From the NCBI GenBank assembly GCA_031539165.1, contig JAVKLK010000040.1, positions 1-21,315 on the forward strand: DNA of 21,315 nt, written 5' to 3'. The notes beneath the pieces were generated by a model. The model saw nothing but the letters and a program-made list of their open reading frames with translations. It made no database searches and was not told the DNA's origin. A program made the position numbers and the translations under genes. Positions within the stretch are counted from its first letter, which is position 1; each line of letters opens with the position of its first letter. Of the stretch, positions 1-8,303 are shown in pieces. The DNA comes from CAIVSN01 sp031539165. GTDB taxonomy: Bacteria > Patescibacteriota > Gracilibacteria > BD1-5 > UBA2023.

Positions 1-160
1 AATGCGGATATACTCAGTATTCTTATATTACGAATCTGAAAGCGGAACGATGGTCAAGTCTATAAGCGCCTTGAGAATCTCTATTCCAAAGATATATCTT
101 CCGAGCATTCATAGTTCTGAGATCCTGTATCTAAAATCAGTACTCCCCCTGAACTTTTAT
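1..160. other. Unassigned left edge
   Basis: No gene can be supported here. On the minus strand a 26-codon ATG-initiated frame (108 to 28, ending TAA) has codon usage like the neighbours but no recognisable product. The plus-strand frame crossing this stretch runs through the htpX terminator and into htpX antisense, so it is unlikely to be real. A gene cut by the window edge cannot be excluded. Confidence 0.3.
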
Positions 161-162
161 TC

Positions 163-195
163 ATACAAAAAACAACCCCCAGTATACGGAGGTTG
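163..195 (-). terminator. Intrinsic terminator after htpX
   Basis: Read on the minus strand, CAACCTCC pairs with GGGGGTTG (arms 188-195 and 173-180, one mismatch, 7-nt loop). A T-rich run follows (complement of 163-172). It lies 27 bases past the htpX stop. Confidence 0.8.
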
Positions 196-221
196 TCTTC
201 AAAGAAAATCTCAAATCACCC

Positions 222-1139
222 TTACGCCAAGTCGTACCGACTTTCAAGAGCACTGATACGATCTTCGAGAGGAGGGTGGCTACTGAACCACGATGCCTTG
301 TAAGAAGATATTTGCATGGTAGCAAGTCGATCGTCCGTTTCAACCTGCCCAGTGAGTCTCTGTTGAAGAGTCTGAAGCTTCCTGAGGGCAGCGACCATCT
401 GAGCCTTCCCTGTCATACGAGCTCCTCCCTCGTCTGCGCGGTATTCACGGTATCGTGAGAACGCCATGAGTACGAGCATTGCAGCAAATCCAAGAGCAAT
501 CTCAAGAACGATGGAAATAATAGGGACAAGGAAAGCTGCCTGAGAATCGCTTCGAGCGACACTATTCCCGATAAGATTCCCTAGAATTCGAGAGATAAAA
601 ATCGTAATAGTATTGAGCACTCCCTGGAGCAGAGTCATAGTAACCATGTCTCCATTGAGAACATGGGCCATTTCATGCCCCACTACTCCTTCGATTTCCG
701 CAGAAGTCATAGACTCCAAGAGTCCAGTAGATACAGCAACGAGGGCTCTATTCTTGGTTGGACCCGTAGCGAAGGCATTAGGTTCTGGAGAGTCATATAC
801 TCCCACCTCTGGCATCGTGATACCATTTTGACGAGCAATCCGATCAACCGTAGCATAGACTATCTCCACTTTTGGACCGTGATCCATAAGTCGCTCTCCT
901 TTGATAAGCTCAATAGAGTACATCCACTTTGCCATCATACGAGAAATGGCAAGGGATATAAACGCAGAGGAGAATCCGAATACTGCTGAATATATCGCGA
1001 GCGAGGTATACCCATCGGCCAGTGAAGGAGTGATACGAATCCCAAGAAAACGCTCCAATACAAATACGAGTACGCTCACACTGACAATGAGCCCGATATT
1101 GATGAGAACGAAGAAAAATATTCGTTTTGCGAATGACAT
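222..1139 (-). CDS. htpX: HtpX-family membrane zinc metalloprotease (M48)
   Basis: 305 residues, close to the usual 280-300 of HtpX. HtpX is an inner-membrane zinc protease that cleaves damaged or misfolded membrane proteins. The sequence shows two N-terminal membrane segments (about residues 8-30 and 46-70), the zinc-binding HEMAH at 155-159, and the third ligand Glu232 in the REYRAD motif, after two further hydrophobic stretches (about 168-192 and 203-226). All catalytic elements are present. No in-frame TGA; stop is TAA. The ATG at 1139 is preceded by a candidate TATAAT promoter and a pyrimidine-rich leader with no Shine-Dalgarno sequence. It forms its own transcription unit with a terminator at 163-195. 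Assignment is firm; the substrates are unknown. Confidence 0.95.
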   Translation of the reverse strand: MSFAKRIFFFVLINIGLIVSVSVLVFVLERFLGIRITPSLADGYTSLAIYSAVFGFSSAFISLAISRMMAKWMYSIELIKGERLMDHGPKVEIVYATVDRIARQNGITMPEVGVYDSPEPNAFATGPTKNRALVAVSTGLLESMTSAEIEGVVGHEMAHVLNGDMVTMTLLQGVLNTITIFISRILGNLIGNSVARSDSQAAFLVPIISIVLEIALGFAAMLVLMAFSRYREYRADEGGARMTGKAQMVAALRKLQTLQQRLTGQVETDDRLATMQISSYKASWFSSHPPLEDRISALESRYDLA

Positions 1140-1187
1140 AATGAAAGGATTAAGGAGATTCTCGAGAAGTTTTCGAGGAATCGTTGT

Positions 1188-1214
1188 ATTATAAAAGCAC
1201 TACCAAGAAATCAA
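1188..1214 (-). promoter_or_regulatory. Candidate htpX promoter
   Basis: Minus-strand TATAAT at 1193-1188 with TTGATT at 1214-1209, spacer 15. It predicts a leader of about 40 nt before the htpX ATG. The -10 is perfect; the -35 is weaker and the spacer short. Confidence 0.55.
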
Positions 1215-1285
1215 GAGAAAGATTCTTAATGTATCGAATCTGTGCCTTACGCACGAAAAAAATCATGGGAGCAAAGAGATGGGAA

Positions 1286-1633
1286 CTACGCACAAGTGCC
1301 ACAACCTCCGGTTCCACAAGTGCCACAACTTCCTCCTGTATCACAACCTCCTCCTGAACTCTCATCAGAAGAACCAAGAATAGAAACAAACATCGAATCA
1401 AGCTCTGCTTTTTCGGGAACAACCCCCTCAAATATCATATCCTTGAAGTCTATGGAAGATTCCTCAATACAAAGAGCAGGATTCTGAGTGATGCCCAGTT
1501 CCATTTTGTAGGCAGAATCATCGGTAATCTCAATACTGACCAAGTCTGTAAGTCCAAGACTAGAAAGAGACCCCTGTACGAGCTCCTGTAACCGAGCGAG
1601 ATCCGCCCCTTCTCCAACGAGTTTGATAATCAT
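1286..1633 (-). CDS. Thioredoxin-fold protein without CxxC, with Cys-rich tail
   Basis: 115 residues from the ATG at 1633. An upstream in-frame ATG at 1666 would put the candidate -10 box inside the gene, so the shorter form is preferred. The opening MIIKLVGEGADLARLQ and the later NPAL (matching the TPAL cis-Pro loop) resemble small redox-active disulfide proteins of the thioredoxin_3 type, which normally begin with a GCPKC-like motif. Here both active-site cysteines are gone (GADLA). The C terminus instead ends in a Gly-rich tail with five cysteines in a repeating C-G-T-C pattern, encoded by a 24-bp-period DNA repeat. It may be a metal-binding or relocated redox protein; that is inference. 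The fold assignment rests on the pattern only. Stop TAG. Confidence 0.7.
   Translation of the reverse strand: MIIKLVGEGADLARLQELVQGSLSSLGLTDLVSIEITDDSAYKMELGITQNPALCIEESSIDFKDMIFEGVVPEKAELDSMFVSILGSSDESSGGGCDTGGSCGTCGTGGCGTCA
1291..1329 (-). repeat. 15-bp direct repeat encoding the Cys-rich tail
   Basis: CACAAGTGCCACAAC occurs at 1291-1305 and exactly again at 1315-1329, a period of 24 bases or eight codons. It encodes the repeated C-G-T-C segment, which suggests recent in-frame duplication. A more degenerate CACAACCTCC lies at about 1341. Confidence 0.85.
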
Positions 1634-1655
1634 ATGAATAGATAAATAACACTCT

Positions 1656-1661
1656 AGTATA
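1656..1661 (-). promoter_or_regulatory. Candidate -10 box for the thioredoxin-fold gene
   Basis: Minus-strand TATACT, just downstream of the bL25 terminator. It predicts a start about 16 nt before the ATG at 1633. No convincing -35 seen. Confidence 0.4.
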
Positions 1662-1672
1662 TGCATATTTTC

Positions 1673-1701
1673 AAAAAAAGAAGCCGAGTTGGCTTCTTTT
1701 T
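1673..1701 (-). terminator. Bidirectional-looking terminator after bL25 gene
   Basis: AAAAGAAGCC (1676-1685) pairs perfectly with GGCTTCTTTT (1691-1700) around a 5-nt loop. A T run follows on the minus strand. It sits 18 bases past the bL25 stop and insulates the thioredoxin-fold gene from read-through. Confidence 0.9.
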
Positions 1702-1719
1702 GGAATACCTGTGTTGAAA

Positions 1720-2361
1720 CTAGGCACTTGCTTCTGCTTTTTCAGCAGCTTTCTCATCCTGAACTGTTGCAACATCGGCAACATCGGATACTTCAAGTGC
1801 GTCAGAGTACTCTTTTGGAGCAACAGCGCTGGCAATAGACTCTACACCTGGAGTGAGAATCTCGAGTTTTGGGTACTTGGATACTACATCAGAAACGTGA
1901 ATTACATCTCCTACCTTCACCAATTGTGCCAAATCCACTTCTACTGCATCAATCAAGTCTGCTGGAAGCACCTTCACGTCCACAGAGTGAATATTTTGGA
2001 TGATTTCAGCACCCTCAATGGCTGCCTGTGATTTCCCCACAAGAACCACGGGAATTTCAACGTGAATCTTTTCCTTTGCACTTACTGCAAAGAAGTCAAT
2101 GTGAAGAAAATCTCCACTTACTGGGTGTCGCTGAGTCTCATGAATGAGAACTGATTGCTTCTTTCCAGAAACCGTGAGTTCAACCAAATGAGTTCCTCCT
2201 GCCTTTCGGAAAGTTTTGAGGAATTCAGAGGCATCGACGCTCACGTGAACTGGAGAAACTCCATGACCGTATACAACGGCAGGGATACGCTTCATCGCGC
2301 GAATATCGCTAGTTTTTACCGCTGTATCGCGCGCTTCAGACGAAAGAACAAATTTTTCCAT
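1720..2361 (-). CDS. rplY: 50S ribosomal protein bL25 (CTC family)
   Basis: 213 residues, the long two-domain CTC form. Residues 1-90 are the 5S rRNA-binding L25 domain (start MEKFVLSSEAR; IPAVVYGHG; later ETQRHPVSGDFLHIDF). The second beta domain runs from about 95 to 185 and is followed by an Ala/Glu/Lys-rich tail. The protein binds 5S rRNA in the large subunit. No in-frame TGA; stop TAG. A clear promoter lies 66-93 bases upstream, and the roughly 58-nt leader carries a small hairpin. The gene is transcribed divergently from the winged-helix regulator. Confidence 0.96.
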   Translation of the reverse strand: MEKFVLSSEARDTAVKTSDIRAMKRIPAVVYGHGVSPVHVSVDASEFLKTFRKAGGTHLVELTVSGKKQSVLIHETQRHPVSGDFLHIDFFAVSAKEKIHVEIPVVLVGKSQAAIEGAEIIQNIHSVDVKVLPADLIDAVEVDLAQLVKVGDVIHVSDVVSKYPKLEILTPGVESIASAVAPKEYSDALEVSDVADVATVQDEKAAEKAEASA

Positions 2362-2395
2362 AAATTGTACGAGAAATGTGACGGAGTGCTGTATC

Positions 2396-2412
2396 GTCAG
2401 TTGATTACTGAC
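2396..2412 (-). promoter_or_regulatory. Hairpin in the bL25 mRNA leader
   Basis: A perfect 6-bp inverted repeat (GTCAGT/ACTGAC, 5-nt loop) lies inside the predicted leader, between promoter and start codon. It could affect translation or stability. I do not recognise a known L25-binding or riboswitch motif. Confidence 0.45.
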
Positions 2413-2426
2413 ATTTAGACCGCGGA

Positions 2427-2454
2427 ATTATATAAAAGAGCGGCAGATTGGCAA
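2427..2454 (-). promoter_or_regulatory. bL25 gene promoter
   Basis: Minus-strand -35 TTGCCA (2454-2449), 16-bp spacer, perfect -10 TATAAT (2432-2427). One of the best promoters in the window, as expected for a ribosomal protein gene. Confidence 0.8.
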
Positions 2455-2471
2455 ATGGAAGTTAAATTATT

Positions 2472-2499
2472 TTGGAAATAGCCCGAAAGCTTATAGTAT
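2472..2499 (+). promoter_or_regulatory. Candidate promoter of the winged-helix gene
   Basis: TTGGAA (2472-2477), 16-bp spacer, TAGTAT (2494-2499). TATAGT at 2492 is an alternative -10. Either gives a leader of only about 8-12 nt before the ATG at 2515. Confidence 0.4.
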
Positions 2500-2514
2500 A
2501 GGCACATTCAACCT

Positions 2515-3159
2515 ATGTTCAGTCTCGTTAAACTTTTCGGATCAAACTGCCGGACCAAAATCTTGGAGAAGTTTTTTATTGAGCACGCAACAGGAAATGG
2601 AAAAACTGGATTTTTTATCCGAGAGCTCTGCCGAGATTTGAATGAGCAAATAAATTCAGTGCGCCGAGAGTTGATGAATCTTGAAACCATCGGGCTCCTC
2701 AAGTCTCGAGAGCAAGACAAGAAAAAATTCTACATCCTTGATAAAAACTGCGTAATCTTTCAAGAACTTCTCGATATCTTCATGAAAACCTATGACCCAA
2801 TAGGTCCCATCGAAGATTTCTTCAAGGGAAAGAAATCAGTTGGACTCATCACCGTCTCAGGAAGAATCCGAGATCTTCTCTCAGAACCATCCAATCAAAT
2901 CGTTGATATATTCATCATTGGAGATGTGGACAGAATTGAGTTTAACAATTTCTTGGAACGAGTCTTCTTTGGACGAAAAATCAAGTACGCTATCATGAGC
3001 GAAGCGGACTTTATCGACCGACTCGAATTCAACGATAAGCTCGTGCTTTCGATACTGGGACAAAAAAATACCCTCTTCCTAAAAGATAAACTCGGCATTG
3101 AAGAAATTGTCTGAGAGCGAATGAAGAAAAAAGCGAAGCAACAAATCTTCGATGTCTAG
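2515..3159 (+). CDS. Winged-helix regulator, possible nucleotidyltransferase-like C domain
   Basis: 214 residues when TGA (codon 200) is read as Gly; the gene then ends at TAG 3157-3159 with the extra tail GERMKKKAKQQIFDV. Residues about 10-80 resemble a winged helix-turn-helix (FFIRELCRDLNEQINSVRR as recognition region, then the beta wing LLKSREQDKKKFYIL). Residues about 105-190 look like a compact alpha/beta domain (VGLITVSGRI, VDIFIIGDVDR) similar to nucleotidyltransferase-like domains of archaeal-type regulators. The IIGDVD resembles a G-x-D-x-D-type metal site, but full catalytic residues are not obvious. Probably a DNA-binding regulator with unknown targets. It is divergent from rplY and convergent with the isomerase gene. 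Confidence 0.75.
3124..3151 (-). terminator. Terminator after the isomerase-like gene
   Basis: On the minus strand CGAAG pairs with CTTCG (arms 3151-3147 and 3138-3134, 8-nt loop), followed by CTTTTTTCTT. It lies within the last codons of the convergent winged-helix gene. The stem is only 5 bp, so strength is uncertain. Confidence 0.5.
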
Positions 3160-3168
3160 TTTGAGTCG

Positions 3169-3927
3169 TTATTTCTTGAGACGATAGTGTTTCTCCCAGA
3201 ATTTTCGTGCCTCAGCCATTCTTGTAAGCACGAGTTCATCGTCTCCTGCTCCAAGAGATTTTGGATCTACTTTGAGCGTGAAGACTCGGTCATACCCCCC
3301 TTCCCCAAGACGAATAAGAAGCGTCTCTAAAGGCATGTCCCCCTTCCCGGGAAGAAGATGGTCTTTGGTAGCAGTCTTATCGGAGAGAAGTACATTTACA
3401 ATGGAATTCCCCAGCACGCTGAATGTCTTGATGAGATCTACTCCGCTCTCTGGGTCAACATGGGAAATAGCAAGCGCGGTTTCTCCCGTAAGTTTCTTGA
3501 TGCTCGTAAGGGTCGCATCTTTGTATTCGGGAATAAAAAACAGAAATGTTCTTGGTTCCACATTGATAATCGCAAAACGAATATCTGGATGTTTCTTTTT
3601 GAGCTCTGGAAGTGTTTCGTTGAACCATGCACCATCCTTATCGAGTCGATGTGGCGGATAAATATTGATGAGAGAAACCCCGAGAGAGCAGGCGAGCTGA
3701 ACCATTCTCTCCAGAATTTTGGCGTCCATTTTGCGCTCATAAGCGGTAATCGCTTGAATCGTTACGTTTGTAACCTCGGAGAGATGCTTGAGATACATCT
3801 CATTTTCGGTATCAAAATCAGAAGCAGAAAGCACTAAATCAACCCCATCATAGCCCGATGCGGCAATGAGTTCAAACGTCTTGTGGAGACCGTAGCCCCG
3901 GAAACATGATGTAGCAGCAAGAAGCAT
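3169..3927 (-). CDS. Sugar phosphate isomerase/epimerase-like TIM-barrel protein
   Basis: 252 residues, the usual size for a xylose isomerase-like TIM barrel (AP_endonuc_2 family). Visible hallmarks are the opening LAATSCFRGYGLHKTFELIA, SGYDGVDLVLS on strand 2, INIYPPHR near the centre, AIINVEPR where such enzymes carry a metal-ligand Glu, and ISHVDPESGVD. The family includes isomerases, epimerases and AP endonuclease IV-like enzymes; the substrate cannot be told. No in-frame TGA; stop TAA. An AAAGGAG abuts the ATG with zero spacing, too close for a normal ribosome binding site. It lies downstream of serS but has its own candidate -10. Confidence 0.78.
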   Translation of the reverse strand: MLLAATSCFRGYGLHKTFELIAASGYDGVDLVLSASDFDTENEMYLKHLSEVTNVTIQAITAYERKMDAKILERMVQLACSLGVSLINIYPPHRLDKDGAWFNETLPELKKKHPDIRFAIINVEPRTFLFFIPEYKDATLTSIKKLTGETALAISHVDPESGVDLIKTFSVLGNSIVNVLLSDKTATKDHLLPGKGDMPLETLLIRLGEGGYDRVFTLKVDPKSLGAGDDELVLTRMAEARKFWEKHYRLKK

Positions 3928-3952
3928 CTCCTTTAATTAGCGGTATATCTTC

Positions 3953-3958
3953 AGTATA
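3953..3958 (-). promoter_or_regulatory. Candidate -10 box of the isomerase-like gene
   Basis: Minus-strand TATACT, 25 bases before the ATG, giving a leader of about 18 nt. No clear -35. Confidence 0.4.
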
Positions 3959-3996
3959 GCGCAATATGGATACGAGAGCAAGTTTTGCGCCGAGTC

Positions 3997-5259
3997 CTAG
4001 AGCACTTCTCGCCCTCCAAGGTATGGACGAAGCACTTCTGGAATACGCACTGTCATATCTTCGTTTTGATAGTTCTCAATAATGGCAATGAGGCATCGAG
4101 AGAAGGCAATCACTGTACCATTGAGGGTGTGGACGAAATCCAGAGAACCATCTGGTCGACGGTATTTCACTTCCAAACGACGAGACTGGAATGTACCAAT
4201 ATTGGAACAACTCGTCACCTCTCGGTACTGATTTTGTGCCGGCATCCACGCTTCAAGGTCGTATTTTTTCATAGCAGGATTTCCCAAATCACCCGAACAA
4301 ATGTTGAGCTTCTGGTATGGAATACCGAGCGATTGCCAAATCTCCTCCTCTACCGCAACCATTTCATTGTGAAGCTTCTGAGAGTCTTCTGGCTTACAGA
4401 AACAGACCATTTCAATTTTATCAAACTGATGGCCTCGGAGAATTCCCTTCATATCTTTCCCGTATGTCCCCGCTTCTCGGCGGAAGCAAGGAGAATATCC
4501 AACGTATTTAATCGGAGCTTCTACATCAACCGTCTCTTTGACATGGTAGCTCGTAAGGGAAACCTCTGAAGTTCCTATAAGAAACAAATTATCCTCTCCG
4601 GGATTTACGCTGTAGATCTGAGAACGGTCTGCTGGGAAAAACCCTGTGCCGTACATAGCGGGCTCCCGAACGAGGAATGGTGGAATAACGGGAAGAAACC
4701 CTTTTTTCACCATTTCACCGATCACATACTGCATAATCGCAAACTGCAGGAGAACAATATCTCCTTTGAGGTACCAGAATCGAGCTCCTGAAACCTCTGC
4801 GCCTTTTTCGATGTCTATCCATCCTCTCGCCTCACCAATCTCGTAGTGTGCTTTCGGGGGAAATGAAAACTGCGTTGGCTCTCCAAATCGGGATTCAACT
4901 GTATTCCCTGATTCGTCTGGACCAATTGCCGTAGTTGGGTCGAGAAAGTTGGGCATACTGTAGAGCATCGACTCATATGCCTCGGTAGTTTCAGCAAGAC
5001 GGGCTTCAAGGGCAGTAATTTGATCTCCTACTTGTTTCATCTCCGAAATCTTCTGCTGTTTCACCGAAGCATCAGAAAGAGTGGGAATCTCTTTGGATAC
5101 CCGATTTCGGACTTGTTGTAATTCTTCAAGCTTTTGACGCTCAGAGAGTCGCTGGGAATCCAGTGCCAAAAAGGCATCGAGATCAATTTTGAGGTTTCGT
5201 TTTTGAATAGAATCGCGAACGAGTTCCGGATTGGACCGGAGAATTTTTATATCTATCAT
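3997..5259 (-). CDS. serS: Seryl-tRNA synthetase
   Basis: 420 residues from the ATG at 5259, the normal length. SerRS charges tRNA-Ser (and tRNA-Sec where present) with serine. The start MIDIKILRSNPELVRDSIQ is typical; residues 30-105 form the tRNA-binding coiled-coil arm. Class II features follow: TSE at 230-232, motif 2 around 258-282 (CFRREAGTYGKDM; RGHQFDKIEM), motif 3 around 380-397 with Arg388. No TGA codons; stop TAG. A longer reading from 5292 is rejected because TATAAT sits 6 bases before the ATG at 5259, predicting a leaderless mRNA that starts at that A. The gene lies downstream of the O-methyltransferase gene and upstream of the isomerase-like gene. Confidence 0.97.
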   Translation of the reverse strand: MIDIKILRSNPELVRDSIQKRNLKIDLDAFLALDSQRLSERQKLEELQQVRNRVSKEIPTLSDASVKQQKISEMKQVGDQITALEARLAETTEAYESMLYSMPNFLDPTTAIGPDESGNTVESRFGEPTQFSFPPKAHYEIGEARGWIDIEKGAEVSGARFWYLKGDIVLLQFAIMQYVIGEMVKKGFLPVIPPFLVREPAMYGTGFFPADRSQIYSVNPGEDNLFLIGTSEVSLTSYHVKETVDVEAPIKYVGYSPCFRREAGTYGKDMKGILRGHQFDKIEMVCFCKPEDSQKLHNEMVAVEEEIWQSLGIPYQKLNICSGDLGNPAMKKYDLEAWMPAQNQYREVTSCSNIGTFQSRRLEVKYRRPDGSLDFVHTLNGTVIAFSRCLIAIIENYQNEDMTVRIPEVLRPYLGGREVL

Positions 5260-5265
5260 GCGCAG

Positions 5266-5292
5266 ATTATATGGCAAAGCGAGAAAATTCAA
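5266..5292 (-). promoter_or_regulatory. serS promoter, predicted leaderless
   Basis: Minus-strand TATAAT (5271-5266) with TTGAAT (5292-5287), spacer 15. Only 6 nt separate the -10 from the ATG, so the transcript should begin at or within a base of the start codon. Confidence 0.65.
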
Positions 5293-5298
5293 TCCCAG

Positions 5299-5865
5299 TT
5301 ATGCACTCTCGAGTACCATGATTCCATCGTCTGGGTCAGTCATAACGATACGGTTCGAAATCTTATGCTCTTGGATATATGCATGGAAATCTGGCATCTT
5401 CGATGCAAACTTTACTACATCATCGACCACGATAGTCCCCCCTGGGAGAAGGAGTTTCTGTGCAAGAAGGAAATGTTCCAATGTTGCTGATTTGAGAGCA
5501 TCGATAAAAATGAAATCAAATCGCATATCCGAGGCACTTCGAAGGAAATCCGAAGCATCAGAACGGACGAGCGTAAGATGCTGTTGATAGTGGGCAAGGT
5601 TTTGTTTCGCGCGATCGTAGTCTTCTCGATCGATTTCAATACTCAGGACATGTCCTTTTTCAGAGTGAGACAACATTGCCTCAAGGAGATACACGGTCGA
5701 GTAGCCATTCGCCGTCCCCAGCTCAAGAATGTGTTTGTGGTGTTTTTGCTGAATCAAATCAAAGAGAAATCGACCCGTACTATCCGATACATTCGGAGTC
5801 TTGGTTTGCAAACGCTCCTCACGGAGCTGAGCGAGGAGCGTTTGAGCGACAGATGAGAGGGGCAT
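5299..5865 (-). CDS. Class I SAM-dependent O-methyltransferase-like protein
   Basis: 188 residues. The SAM-binding motif I is HILELGTANGYST (45-57); the acidic end of strand 2 is SIEIDREDYDRA (75-86). FDFIFIDALKS (116-126) and GGTIVVDDVV (142-151) match the metal-binding segments of the catechol/caffeoyl-CoA O-methyltransferase family (Methyltransf_3/24). It is shorter than most family members (about 210-220), mainly at the N terminus. The acceptor is unknown; bacterial relatives methylate small phenols or tRNA bases. It starts 11 bases after the VirB6-like gene and is probably co-transcribed with it. A TATACT at 5901-5896, inside the upstream coding region, could be an internal promoter. No TGA; stop TAA. 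Confidence 0.82.
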   Translation of the reverse strand: MPLSSVAQTLLAQLREERLQTKTPNVSDSTGRFLFDLIQQKHHKHILELGTANGYSTVYLLEAMLSHSEKGHVLSIEIDREDYDRAKQNLAHYQQHLTLVRSDASDFLRSASDMRFDFIFIDALKSATLEHFLLAQKLLLPGGTIVVDDVVKFASKMPDFHAYIQEHKISNRIVMTDPDDGIMVLESA

Positions 5866-5876
5866 GGATACTTAGC

Positions 5877-8180
5877 TTACCGAATGATACTATCCAGTAT
5901 AGCAGAAATCTCTGCTTGCGTTAATTGTTTTGCTCGGGTGAGTCACTGATTTCTTGTATCTATTGCATTCTCTAGCTCTTGGCGGATAGCAGGCTTCATA
6001 GCGGCATTTGCTGCTGCATAACTACGAATTGCTGCTTCAGCAGTCTGATCGATTCATGTAATCTTTCCATCAGGAGAAAGTTGAATCTGAATTGGTTGAG
6101 CTTGCTGTCCAAGCATGACCTGGATAGGCTGGATAGGATTAGAAGAAGCTGCCTGTGAACGATTTCCTCACTGTAGATGCGCGAAGAATGCATTTGCCTC
6201 ATTTATTGTATTAAAGTCTGCAGTACCACCACCAAGATGGGCTTGCCCTATTTTATGTTCCAATTCCTGAAGCGCTTGTCGAACTTGTTCTTGATTATTC
6301 GATTGAAGCTTGTTTTTGATACTCGTTCTGTCTGCAGATGCAATAATAGTATCCGGGAAGCGATCTATATATCGAGCGATTGCCTGCCGTTCTTGATTCT
6401 TAGATGCGGAAGCAAAATCAGCAAGATCCTGGGCGCGCGAAGCTCGAAGCATTTCAGTAATCTTGTTTCCAGCATCACGGTTATCAACAGGCGGAACTGC
6501 ACCTATGCGCTGAATAGCTTGAACAGTCTCTCTTCATTGCACCCCCATAGCACGAGCAATTGATTGTCCAATATCTTGTCCTCTATTCGCTGCTTGTCCT
6601 TCAATACTACTACGAACTGTAGTTGCAATATTCGGCAATGAAGAAACTGATGCAGCTCCATGCTTGGTAGGAATAATCGGCGCATACTGCGGAAGTTTCT
6701 TCGCAAGCTTTCCAATTTCTTCTCCAAAACTTGCAATCGGTGCCGCGGCTTCCTTGGTAATTTCGCTTCCCTTGAGAGCAGCCATAACCGCAAACCAGAG
6801 AACACCAAGAGCGATAATATTGATGATGAGTTTCCCCAAAAATCCACCCGCAAATGTTGTAGCATCACCCACAGTTTCGGCACCAACTGGCTTCCCGATA
6901 ACGGTATACTTCGTACCAAATATAGTTATATCCTGAGAATCACCCTCTCATTTCTTAATTTCGGTAACGTATCTGCTTTGTCCTCCCCCGTCCGATCATA
7001 GATTCGCATTTCCAACAGCTGATACAAATATCAGTCCGAAGGCCAGTGCTCCTGCCACATAGACTGGAACCATTGCAAGACCAAGAATACTTCAAACGGA
7101 GAGCCATTTATCACCAAACCCGCCGAGCTTGCCATCAAAAAAGTATCGAAGAGAGAGAAGCGGGGAGGCTATGGCAATTGCCCAGAAATAGAGAGCTCGC
7201 ATAAACAAGGCAAATACAAGCGCGATGACTATCAAGAAAAACATGATAAACATCAAGATTGATATAATGAGCTGGACGGAAAGATCAAAAATAGATTTAA
7301 CCGAAGGAATATTGGTTCCAGTTATTGTTTTGTAGTCCTGTATCTTAAACACTCCGTATGCGTAGTAACTCACTATACCAAATGCATTTTCTGAAGCCAA
7401 AAGTTTGCTCAAAGGCGTAGATTTCTCATTCTTACAATTAAAGAATTTGCTCTCTTTCTTCCCTCCTGCTGACTCGGTACTTTGACTCGGACTTGCAGTA
7501 AAATCAATGGTACAATTCTCATAAATCGGAATTTCTAGCTCTTTGGATGTTGAGCTCTCCACTCGTAAATCTCCCGCAAGTTGAATTGCTGAAGCAGTAA
7601 GAATAGATGAAACTGAGAGAATAGCACTGACAAAAAACCAAGTAAATGGAACACTAATGACTCCAACTATAAGTTTCGGGAGTTTTGCTTTTATGGCCCA
7701 GGTATTCTTTTCTCCGGCATAAATATTCATAAAAGCCATCGCTATGAGAAGAAAAGCAAAAATGATGTAGACCACATTTGAAATCAATACCCATAAATCA
7801 TGGAGAACAGAACGAAGCCCGAACACTTGTCCAAAAGTCCAATCTGGTGTGAGGAGCCATCCCGCTAACATGAGAAATGGAGTAATAATAGCGAACATGA
7901 CATTGAACGCACCATTTATGAAAGAAACTCCAGTATCGGAAGTATTTTCGGGAGATTTTGCGGCACTAGCATCAGGACCTCCTCCTCCAGCCGCCCACGC
8001 CACATCCCCCACCGCCATCGAGTATTGCACAAAAGACTCGTGAGCGAGTGATGAGTCAGTATGTGGTATTACAGAAATACCACTCCATATTCCCAGGCCA
8101 AAGGCAAAGAGAATGCTCGTACGGATTCCCGCACGAAGGGTGCAACGAACAGTTTGAATTGAGGCAAGAAAGCGATTCAT
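5877..8180 (-). CDS. Polytopic membrane protein, VirB6/TrbL-like
   Basis: 767 residues once seven TGA codons (363, 395, 411, 549, 671, 709, 746) are read as Gly; standard reading gives four fragments. It begins with a signal-like hydrophobic segment (18-38). Membrane spans follow at about 88-110, 129-152, 168-200, 298-328, 329-346, 364-390 and 440-465. A polar loop at 205-290 carries two cysteines (223, 249). The C-terminal 300 residues are soluble and rich in Ala/Gln. The central LFMRALYFWAIAIASPLLSLRY echoes the Arg-then-SPL membrane segment of VirB6/TrbL type IV secretion proteins; that link is inference from pattern and topology. The neighbours, an exported coiled-coil protein upstream and a secreted peptidoglycan amidase beyond, fit an envelope-spanning role. 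No Shine-Dalgarno at 8180; a TAG blocks upstream extension. Confidence 0.8.
5896..5901 (-). promoter_or_regulatory. Possible internal -10 box before the methyltransferase
   Basis: Minus-strand TGCTATACT has both the TATACT hexamer and an extended TGn. It lies within the last codons of the upstream gene and predicts a leader of roughly 20-25 nt. It may be chance, since it also encodes Ala-Ile-Leu. Confidence 0.3.
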
Positions 8181-8256
8181 ATGAGGTTTCTAGGGGTTTG
8201 AAGGTATTTCATCATATTTTCTCCTCTCTTGCAAACCTTGTATATTGACAAAATAC

Positions 8257-8282
8257 AAAAAATGTCCACTCGGACATTTTTT
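8257..8282 (-). terminator. Terminator between coiled-coil and VirB6-like genes
   Basis: AAAAAATGTCC (8257-8267) pairs perfectly with GGACATTTTTT (8272-8282) around a 4-nt loop, with T runs possible on both strands. It follows the coiled-coil gene stop at 8304 by about 20 bases, so the two genes are separately transcribed or attenuated here. Confidence 0.9.
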
Positions 8283-8303
8283 GAGAGATACGAAGAATAC
8301 ACT

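Noticed and set aside
28..108. 26-codon minus-strand frame at the left edge
   Set aside because: Too short, no promoter or ribosome site, and no recognisable product.
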